Shown piece after piece: positions 8,187 to 13,926 of a stretch of DNA of 13,926 bases. The DNA lies in contig CALJXB010000219.1 in the NCBI GenBank assembly GCA_937974415.1, forward strand, positions 1 through 13,926, in the 5' to 3' direction. The position numbers were made by a program, and so were the translations under genes. The first letter of the stretch is position 1. Each line of letters starts with the position of its first letter. Below the pieces are notes generated by a model. That model did not search any database. It was not told the origin of the DNA and saw nothing but the letters and a program-made list of their open reading frames with translations. This DNA is from an uncultured Kiloniellales bacterium (GTDB lineage Bacteria; Pseudomonadota; Alphaproteobacteria; Kiloniellales; JAKSDN01).

Positions 8187-9006
8187 CGGCGCCCCGGCCC
8201 TTGTAGCGGGCATAGTGGGTCAGGATCGTCGCAGCGGTTTCCTCGATCGAGCGCCGGGTGACGTCGATGACCAGCCAACCGTTCTTGGTGAACAGCTTGC
8301 GGGCGAAGCTCACCTCCTGGCGAACGCTTTCGAGGTCGGTGTAGTCCGTGTCATCGCTGCCATGGGCGATCATCCTGAGGCGGTTGCGCCGCACCTGCAC
8401 CAGGCGGGCCGGGTCCTTGGTCAAGCCGACAATCAGCGGATGCGTCGCCGAGACGACTTCGGGCGGCAAGGGAACGCCTGGCACGACCGGTACGTTGGCA
8501 GCCTTGATCCCCCGGTTCGCCAGGTAAATGCAGGTCGGCGTCTTGGACGTGCGCGAGACCCCGAGCAGCACGATATCGGCCTCGTTCAAGTGCGCGCCGT
8601 TCTGGCCGTCGTCGCTGGACAGCGCGAAGTTCATGGCGTCGATGCGCTGATAGTAGTCGGAGTCCAGCACGTGCTGCAGACCGGGCCGCCCGCGGATCTC
8701 CAAATTCAAATGTGCCGCCAAGGCATGCATGATCGGATCCAGGACCGCAATGCATGGCACGCCCAGTTTACGGCAGCCGTCGACCAAAGCGATGCGCAGC
8801 TCGCGGTTGACGAGCGTGAAGAGCACCGGGCCCGGCTCCGCCGCAATGCCCTTCAGCGCCTTTTCGATCTGGCCCTTGGTGCGAATCAGCATCCAGGTAT
8901 GCTCGACCGGCTCGATGCCCTCGAACTGGACCGCACAGGCCCGGGCCACCGAATTGACCGTCTCGCCGGTCGCGTCGGAAACGAGATGCAGGTGGCAAAC
9001 AGCCAT
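8167..9006 (-). CDS. Pyruvate phosphate dikinase / PEP synthase regulatory protein (bifunctional kinase-phosphorylase, RP001 family)
   Basis: Member of the former DUF299 family. These proteins turn pyruvate phosphate dikinase, or PEP synthase, off by ADP-dependent threonine phosphorylation and on by phosphate-dependent dephosphorylation, controlling pyruvate-PEP flux. It has 279 residues, with the N-terminal HLHLVSDATGETVNSVARA block, VLDPIMHAL, and the P-loop-like GVSRTSKTP at 149-157; the LGVSRTSKTPTCIYLANRG region is the family hallmark. TTAGGA lies 5 bases before the ATG. It heads a five-gene minus-strand operon and is divergent from hemE across the predicted origin, exactly as RP001 is in Rickettsia and its homologue is in Caulobacter. 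Which dikinase it controls cannot be told because none is in the window. Confidence 0.95.
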   Translation of the reverse strand: MAVCHLHLVSDATGETVNSVARACAVQFEGIEPVEHTWMLIRTKGQIEKALKGIAAEPGPVLFTLVNRELRIALVDGCRKLGVPCIAVLDPIMHALAAHLNLEIRGRPGLQHVLDSDYYQRIDAMNFALSSDDGQNGAHLNEADIVLLGVSRTSKTPTCIYLANRGIKAANVPVVPGVPLPPEVVSATHPLIVGLTKDPARLVQVRRNRLRMIAHGSDDTDYTDLESVRQEVSFARKLFTKNGWLVIDVTRRSIEETAATILTHYARYKGRGADVLVGE

Positions 9007-9077
9007 TGACGTCCTAACTCCTCACTGGCTCGAAGCCTGTTGAGTATGATTGAGACAGGGGGAAAACTCACGGGTCC

Positions 9078-9083
9078 ATTATA
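9078..9083 (-). promoter_or_regulatory. Possible -10 element for the PPDK-regulator operon
   Basis: The minus strand reads a perfect TATAAT here, about 70 bases before the start codon at 9006. No good -35 lies 16-18 bases upstream; a TTGACT is present but only 6 bases away. It shares bases with the DnaA box at 9079-9087, so DnaA could affect transcription if both are real. Confidence 0.35.
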
Positions 9084-9087
9084 CACG
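9079..9087 (+). promoter_or_regulatory. DnaA box candidate 1
   Basis: TTATACACG matches TTATNCACA at all but the last base. It lies in the predicted origin and overlaps the candidate -10 of the divergent operon. Confidence 0.55.
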
Positions 9088-9128
9088 CGAGTCAATTCAT
9101 GCACCCTCGCCGAAATCGATTGGAGCGT

Positions 9129-9137
9129 TTACCCACA
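9129..9137 (+). promoter_or_regulatory. DnaA box candidate 2
   Basis: TTACCCACA differs from TTATCCACA at one base (position 4). Same orientation as candidate 1, 50 bases further on. Confidence 0.55.
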
Positions 9138-9348
9138 GACACCGGCTCCGGCTCTAAACCTGCGCACCGTTCGCGCAGACGCAGATTCATTCCCAAGTTT
9201 TCAAGATGGCAGCAGACCGTGTTTCCAGGGTAAATCATGCCATTGCGCTGGCCGTCCCCAGATCACACCTTTTAACGACGCGGCCTCGCGGTTTAAGGTC
9301 CGCCATCTTGGATTCGGGGATCGATCGCCGGATAACCCGCCCGTCACG

Positions 9349-9357
9349 GTTTGCACA
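9349..9357 (+). promoter_or_regulatory. DnaA box candidate 3
   Basis: GTTTGCACA matches the relaxed TTWTNCACA except at the first base. It sits directly left of the AT-rich stretch at 9361-9405, a typical place for a box next to an unwinding element. Confidence 0.4.
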
Positions 9358-9360
9358 GCC

Positions 9361-9405
9361 TCAACTACAACAATCAAGATTCTAAGACTCTTTAAGACTT
9401 GATGT
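9361..9405. other. AT-rich stretch, possible DNA unwinding element
   Basis: 31 of 45 bases are A or T, in a window that is otherwise strongly GC-rich. It contains two GANTC sites (9378-9382, 9386-9390) and an IHF-like site (9372-9384), and is bordered by DnaA box candidates on both sides. It also forms the 5' untranslated region of hemE, so it may have a promoter role as well. Confidence 0.5.
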
Positions 9406-9413
9406 ATGGATAA
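9405..9413 (-). promoter_or_regulatory. DnaA box candidate 4, spanning the hemE start codon
   Basis: The minus strand reads TTATCCATA, one mismatch from TTATCCACA. The site covers the ATG of hemE, so binding could couple hemE expression to the origin; alternatively it is chance codon sequence (Met-Asp-Lys). Confidence 0.4.
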
Positions 9414-10500
9414 GAAAAGCCACGCTCAGGACTCGCCGGCCGGGTCCACGCCACCGGCTTCGAAGCCGCAACCCAAGGCGCTCCTGCGGACCCTATCCGG
9501 TGACTCGCTAAGTCCTCCGCCACTGTGGCTCATGCGGCAGGCCGGGCGCTATCTACCGGAGTATCGTGCCTTGCGCCGGACGGCCGGCGGGTTCCTCGAC
9601 TTCTGCTTTAATCCCGAGCTGGCCGTCGAGGCGACTCTGCAACCGATCCGCCGGTACGAATTCGATGCAGCGATCCTGTTCTCGGACATCCTGGTGGTGC
9701 CTCACGCGCTTGGCCAGAAGGTCTGGTTCGAAGAAGGGCGGGGACCCAGGCTGGAGGCCCTTGCGGATGCCGCGGATCTCGATCGGCTGGAGGGCGAGGC
9801 TTTGGTCGAGGCGCTGCATCCGGTCTATACGGCGCTCGCGGTGCTCAGCGGGTGCCTGCCGCCGGAGACCGCGTTGATCGGCTTCGCCGGCGCACCTTGG
9901 ACAGTGGCGACCTATATGCTCGAGGGCGGCAGCTCGCGGGACTTCGCCTGCGCCAAGCACTGGATGGCGGAGCGGCCTCAGGATTTCGCTCGCCTGATGG
10001 AACTCCTGGCGAGAGCGACCTTCGACCACCTCTCGGCACAGGTGGCGGCTGGTGCGGAGGTCCTGCAGATCTTCGATTCCTGGGCCGGGGCCTTGTCCCT
10101 CGACGACATGCGGCGCTGGTCCCTGGAGCCGCTCAGTGAGATCGTCCGGCGGCTCAAGGCGGCTCACCCGGACGTGCCGGTTATCCTTTTCCCCCGGGCG
10201 GCCGGCGAGGTCTATCGGGACTTCGCTCGCGAGAGCGGCGCCGACGCCTTGTCGCTCGACTCGTCGGTAGACTTGATGTGGGCGCGTGAGGAATTGCAGA
10301 CGCGGGTCGCGGTGCAGGGCAATCTCGATCCACAAACTCTGATCGCTGGCGGTACCAGACTTGACGACGAGGTCCGACGCATTCTCGCTGCCTTGGGCCA
10401 GGGGCCCTTCATCTTCAATCTTGGCCATGGGATCCTGCCGGAGACGCCGCTGGAGAACGTCGCACGGCTGGTCCGGATTGTTCGCGATACAGGCGGCTGA
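9406..10500 (+). CDS. hemE: Uroporphyrinogen III decarboxylase
   Basis: Converts uroporphyrinogen III to coproporphyrinogen III in haem synthesis by removing four acetate carboxyls. It has 364 residues. Family signatures: PPLWLMRQAGRYLPEYR at 38-54 (substrate-binding arginines), DAAILFSDILVVPHALG with catalytic D94, GFAGAPWTVATYMLEGG and FDSWAGALS. The first 25 or so residues (Ser/Pro/Lys-rich) are an extension before the usual start of the fold. The ATG at 9406 has no clear ribosome site, so a short leader or leaderless transcript is possible; no better in-frame start was seen. It is the first gene right of the predicted origin and is followed by hemH after 13 bases. Confidence 0.96.
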   Translation: MDKKSHAQDSPAGSTPPASKPQPKALLRTLSGDSLSPPPLWLMRQAGRYLPEYRALRRTAGGFLDFCFNPELAVEATLQPIRRYEFDAAILFSDILVVPHALGQKVWFEEGRGPRLEALADAADLDRLEGEALVEALHPVYTALAVLSGCLPPETALIGFAGAPWTVATYMLEGGSSRDFACAKHWMAERPQDFARLMELLARATFDHLSAQVAAGAEVLQIFDSWAGALSLDDMRRWSLEPLSEIVRRLKAAHPDVPVILFPRAAGEVYRDFARESGADALSLDSSVDLMWAREELQTRVAVQGNLDPQTLIAGGTRLDDEVRRILAALGQGPFIFNLGHGILPETPLENVARLVRIVRDTGG

Positions 10501-10513
10501 GGCGGGCCAGGGC

Positions 10514-11587
10514 ATGACCAAGATCGCCATCGTGCTATTCAATCTCGGCGGACCCGATACGCCCGACGCCGTCCAGCCCTTCTTGTTCAATCTCTTCAAC
10601 GATCCGGCAATCATCAGCCTGCCGCGTCCCTTGCGCTGGCTGGTCGCCAAGACGATCTCGCGCCGTCGCGCGCCCATCGCGCGGGAGATATACCAGCACT
10701 TGGGCGGCGGCTCGCCGCTGCTGCCCAACACCCAGGCCCAGGCCGAAGCCCTCGAGGAGGAGCTGCGCAACCGCCTCTCGGGCGAGGGGCACCAAGTCCG
10801 CGCCTTCATCGCCATGCGCTATTGGCACCCGCGGAGCGACGAGGCGGCCCGAGCCGTGAAGGCCTACGCGCCCGATCGGGTCGTCTTGCTGCCGCTCTAT
10901 CCGCAATACTCCACCACGACGACCGCTTCGTCCCTGGCCGAGTGGCGAGCCGCCGCCAAACGGGCGCGGCTCGCGGCGCCGAGCCGCGCGATCTGCTGTT
11001 ACCCCCGGCAACCGGGGTTCATTGCGGAAATGGCCGCGGCCGTGGGGGCCAGTCTGACGGAAGCCAGCAAGCGCGGCCGGCCGCGGGTGCTGTTTTCCGC
11101 CCACGGCCTACCCGAAAAGGTGGTGGCGGCGGGCGATCCCTATCAATGGCAGGTCGAGCAAAGCGCGGCGGCCATCGTCGATGCGCTGGTTCACAGCGGC
11201 ACGGCCACCGGCGACCTCGACTGGATCGTCAGCTACCAGAGCCGGGTCGGGCCGCTGGAGTGGATCAAGCCCTATACCGATGCGGAAATCGAACGCGCCG
11301 GCCGCGACGGCGTGCCACTCATCGTGGTTCCGCTTGCCTTCGTCTCCGAGCATTCGGAAACCCTGGTCGAGCTCGACGTCGAATACCGCAAGCTGGCGGA
11401 GTCAAGCGGCGTGCCGCTTTATCTCAGAGTCGCCACGGTTGGCAGCGGACGGGCCTTCGTTGGCGGCTTGGCCGACCTGGTCGCAGCGGCGGTCGCGGGG
11501 GATCTCGAGGAAGGTCCAGCCGTCGACTCCGGGGCCGGAGGAAGGGCTTGTCCCGCCGCCTGCGGCCACTGTCCTGTGGCACGTTGA
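10514..11587 (+). CDS. hemH: Ferrochelatase
   Basis: Inserts ferrous iron into protoporphyrin IX, the last step of haem synthesis. From the ATG at 10514 (13 bases after the hemE stop) there are 357 residues. Seen: IAIVLFNLGGPD at the N-terminus, LYPQYSTTTTAS (about 128-139), catalytic H197 in LFSAHGLPEK and E282 in SEHSETLVELD. The frame opens further upstream inside hemE, but the family begins at the NLGGP block. The C-terminus is extended and Cys-rich: C346, C350 and C353 (ACPAACGHCP), with C161/C162 inside the protein. Some bacterial ferrochelatases, including that of Caulobacter, bind a [2Fe-2S] cluster with one internal and three C-terminal cysteines, so a cluster is plausible here. hemJ follows 32 bases later. 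Confidence 0.96.
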   Translation: MTKIAIVLFNLGGPDTPDAVQPFLFNLFNDPAIISLPRPLRWLVAKTISRRRAPIAREIYQHLGGGSPLLPNTQAQAEALEEELRNRLSGEGHQVRAFIAMRYWHPRSDEAARAVKAYAPDRVVLLPLYPQYSTTTTASSLAEWRAAAKRARLAAPSRAICCYPRQPGFIAEMAAAVGASLTEASKRGRPRVLFSAHGLPEKVVAAGDPYQWQVEQSAAAIVDALVHSGTATGDLDWIVSYQSRVGPLEWIKPYTDAEIERAGRDGVPLIVVPLAFVSEHSETLVELDVEYRKLAESSGVPLYLRVATVGSGRAFVGGLADLVAAAVAGDLEEGPAVDSGAGGRACPAACGHCPVAR

Positions 11588-11619
11588 AGCGGATACGGTC
11601 GTGAGGGGAGGGAGTAGAA

Positions 11620-12063
11620 ATGGCGGGATTTCTCGGTGAAGCCTATCTTTGGGTCAAGGCGCTTCACATCATCGCGGTGATCGCCTGGATGGCCGGCATG
11701 CTCTATTTGCCGCGGCTCTACGTCTATCACTGCGAGGCCGAGCCGGGGTCCCGCCAGTCGGAAACCTTCAAGGTCATGGAGCGTCGCCTGCTCCGGGCGA
11801 TTGTCAATCCGGCCATGATCGCGGCCTGGGTCTTCGGCCTTATGCTGGCCGCGAACAACGACCTCTGGGCCGCAGGCTGGATGCATGCCAAGTTTGCCCT
11901 GCTGATCGTCATGCAGCTCGTTCATGCCGGCTTCGCCCGCTGGCGGCGCTACTTCGCCAGGGATGAAAACCGCCATTCCCAGCGCTTCTACCGGATCATG
12001 AACGAGGTGCCGACCGTCTTGATGATCGGCATCGTGGTGCTGGTGGTCGTCCGGCCGTTTTAG
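11620..12063 (+). CDS. hemJ: Protoporphyrinogen IX oxidase HemJ
   Basis: Membrane protein that oxidises protoporphyrinogen IX to protoporphyrin IX, the step before ferrochelatase. It has 147 residues with four hydrophobic segments (about 10-32, 62-79, 89-104 and 130-145). The conserved His and Lys required for activity in studied HemJ proteins correspond to H16 (VKALHIIAVIAWMAGMLYLP) and K91 (WMHAKFALLI). A strong ribosome site (GGGGAGGGAG, 5 bases before the ATG) supports the start. Its place directly after hemE and hemH puts three of the final four haem steps in one unit. No soluble hemG or hemY is in the window. Confidence 0.95.
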   Translation: MAGFLGEAYLWVKALHIIAVIAWMAGMLYLPRLYVYHCEAEPGSRQSETFKVMERRLLRAIVNPAMIAAWVFGLMLAANNDLWAAGWMHAKFALLIVMQLVHAGFARWRRYFARDENRHSQRFYRIMNEVPTVLMIGIVVLVVVRPF

Positions 12064-12071
12064 GCTTCGAA

Positions 12072-12105
12072 GTCAGGCCCGCAAGGCCGGCCCTTGCGGC
12101 CTGAC
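12072..12105 (+). terminator. Strong hairpin just after hemJ
   Basis: GTCAGGCCCGCAAGG (12072-12086) pairs with CCTTGCGGCCTGAC (12092-12105), giving 14 base pairs with one bulged C. It begins 9 bases after the hemJ stop. No T-run follows, so it is not a standard intrinsic terminator; it may stabilise the hem mRNA 3' end or slow polymerase. Confidence 0.45.
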
Positions 12106-12108
12106 GGC

Positions 12109-12137
12109 TTGACAGGGCCAGCGGCATTGAGTATCGA
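12109..12137 (+). promoter_or_regulatory. Candidate promoter for rho
   Basis: A perfect -35 hexamer TTGACA (12109-12114) is followed after 17 bases by TATCGA (12132-12137; 3 of 6 match the -10 consensus). It starts 4 bases after the hairpin. Transcription would begin near 12144, giving a leader of about 180 bases before rho. Confidence 0.5.
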
Positions 12138-12143
12138 CGCCCT

Positions 12144-12324
12144 TGCAATCGGCTCTTGCTCTGTGGGCCGGCAATCTCCATATTGAGGCTAAGTCCCCAA
12201 TCCACCCTCCCGTTCGTTTGCGCAGCTTCGGCATTCCTGACCTGTCGGGGCGCCCGGATAACTCCATCTTCCCAGACTCAGCGGCCCGTTTCGGCCCGCT
12301 TGAACGCTTAGAACGACAACAGCT
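12144..12324 (+). promoter_or_regulatory. Long rho 5' leader with C-rich, G-poor stretches
   Basis: Between the candidate promoter and the rho ATG lie about 180 bases. At 12191-12210 there are 11 C and 1 G, and at 12261-12280 9 C and 1 G, the composition typical of Rho-utilisation (rut) sites. In E. coli rho is autoregulated by Rho-dependent termination in its leader; a similar arrangement here is inference. Confidence 0.4.
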
Positions 12325-13581
<1,257 letters not shown>

Positions 13582-13619
13582 CGGCGGCAGCCGAGCGTGA
13601 CGGATCGAAAAGAAGTCTG

Positions 13620-13711
13620 ACCGCAGAGACACAGAGACCACAGAGTGCAAAGCAGAGATTAAGTAAAACTCTGATTTTGTTCTGAATTATGTTCCTCTGT
13701 GTCTCTGTGGT
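13620..13711. repeat. Hairpin repeat with CAGAGACACAGAG arms between rho and the quinone oxidoreductase gene
   Basis: Arm 13620-13636 (ACCGCAGAGACACAGAG) pairs with arm 13695-13711 over 17 positions with one G-T position; the core CAGAGACACAGAG is perfect. The 58-base interior is much lower in GC than the genes around it and holds further CAGAG and CTCTG copies. I know similar CACAGAGACACAGAG intergenic repeats from many environmental bacterial genomes, but no copy number can be judged here. It lies between convergent genes and could act as a terminator for both. Confidence 0.6.
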
Positions 13712-13737
13712 GAAATCTGTTTCTCCCGAATTGTTCT

Positions 13738-13926
13738 CTACGGCAGCAGCACGGTCGAGCCGGTGGTCTTGCGCGCCTCCAGGTCGCGGTGGGCCTGGGC
13801 GGCCTCGGCCAGGGGATAGGTCTGGTTGACCTCGATCTTGACCGCGCCCGAGCCGACCACGTCGAAGAGTTCCTCGGCGGCCGCCACCAAGTCCTCGCGC
13901 TTGGCGGTATAGGTCATGAGGGTCGG
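13738..13926 (-). CDS. NAD(P)H:quinone oxidoreductase / zinc-type alcohol dehydrogenase-like protein, 5' part outside the window
   Basis: Only the last 62 residues are seen, ending at a TAG at 13738-13740. They read as the C-terminus of a QOR-type medium-chain reductase: PTLMTYTAKREDLVAAAEEL, then FDVVGSGAVKIEVNQTYPLA and EAAQAHRDLEARKTTGSTVLLP. The AEAAQAHRDLE...TTGSTVLLP ending is typical of quinone oxidoreductases that use NADPH. The catalytic and nucleotide-binding parts are not visible, so substrate cannot be stated. It is convergent with rho, with the hairpin repeat between them. Confidence 0.85.
   Translation of the reverse strand, partial: PTLMTYTAKREDLVAAAEELFDVVGSGAVKIEVNQTYPLAEAAQAHRDLEARKTTGSTVLLP

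Larger units (their letters stand above)
9007..9405. other. oriC: Predicted chromosomal replication origin (oriC) between the RP001 homologue and hemE
   Basis: This gap has no convincing gene. It lies between divergent genes whose homologues flank the origins of Caulobacter crescentus and Rickettsia prowazekii (established for those species). Seen here: near-consensus DnaA boxes at 9079-9087, 9129-9137 and 9349-9357, plus one crossing the right border at 9405-9413; five GANTC sites; IHF-like sites near 9233 and 9372; and an AT-rich stretch at 9361-9405 (31 of 45 bases A/T) that could unwind. Three 8-of-9 matches to TTATNCACA compare with about 0.3 expected by chance in this length at even base composition. 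It should also carry the promoters of both flanking genes. The origin role is inferred. Confidence 0.7.

Noticed and set aside
9040..9083. Plus-strand promoter with TTGAGA at 9050 and a -10 near 9077
   Set aside because: The spacing is 21 bases and the -10 matches only 4 of 6, so it is not supportable.
9275..9297. CtrA-type TTAA pair in the origin gap
   Set aside because: The two TTAA motifs are 17 bases apart rather than the 7 of the CtrA consensus TTAA-N7-TTAA.
9327..9335. Further DnaA box on the minus strand (TTATCCGGC)
   Set aside because: Three mismatches to TTATCCACA, too weak on its own.
9351..9380. hemE promoter with TTGCAC (9351-9356) and CAAGAT (9375-9380)
   Set aside because: The 18-base spacing is acceptable but the -10 matches only 3 of 6 bases; not strong enough to list as a feature.
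9040..9402. 120-codon plus-strand frame in the predicted origin
   Set aside because: It starts with TTG, has no ribosome site or recognisable domain, and covers the DnaA boxes and AT-rich stretch; non-coding origin DNA explains it better.
9553..10815. 420-codon minus-strand frame opposite hemE and hemH
   Set aside because: Antisense shadow; the plus strand has complete hemE and the hemH N-terminus with conserved motifs.

Overview
The window is chromosomal DNA from a GC-rich alphaproteobacterium. The gene order and the proteins point to a Rhodospirillales-like or similar non-rhizobial lineage, but the exact lineage is inference. The gene block fxsA-secB / dnaQ-coaE-aroE-maf-PPDK regulatory protein / hemE-hemH-hemJ-rho is the conserved neighbourhood of the replication origin in Caulobacter and Rickettsia (the 'hemE-RP001' origin type). 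No phage, IS element, CRISPR array, tRNA or rRNA was seen.

Left part (1-3431): a cardiolipin synthase runs off the left edge on the minus strand. Next comes a minus-strand pair, a Tim44-like membrane-anchored protein followed by the lipoprotein murein transglycosylase MltA. From 3621 a plus-strand operon begins: fxsA, a histidine-phosphatase gene overlapping it by 4 bases, and secB. secB converges on the next block with only 24 bases between stop codons.

Middle (5329-9006): a tightly packed minus-strand operon, read from right to left as PPDK/PEP-synthase regulatory kinase-phosphorylase, maf (YceF type), aroE, coaE and dnaQ, mostly with overlapping ends. It serves central carbon control, nucleotide clean-up, the shikimate pathway, CoA synthesis and replication proofreading.

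The 399-base gap at 9007-9405 is the most interesting stretch. It separates the regulatory protein from hemE, contains several near-consensus DnaA boxes, five GANTC sites, two near-consensus IHF sites and an AT-rich stretch (about 69% AT) beside hemE. I interpret it as the chromosomal replication origin (oriC). Genes on both sides are transcribed away from it.

Right part (9406-13581): the plus-strand haem genes hemE, hemH and hemJ (late protoporphyrin/haem steps), then a 261-base leader and rho. The leader has a strong hairpin, a TTGACA-type promoter candidate and a C-rich, G-poor stretch that could support Rho autoregulation. After rho, a hairpin-forming repeat of lower GC lies between rho and the convergent 3' end of a quinone oxidoreductase gene cut by the right edge. 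In many alphaproteobacteria mnmE follows rho, so the synteny breaks here.

No new multi-gene system was found. The window is housekeeping DNA whose main value is the predicted origin and some details: a changed catalytic residue in AroE, a Cys-rich tail in HemH, the rho leader and the terminal repeat.
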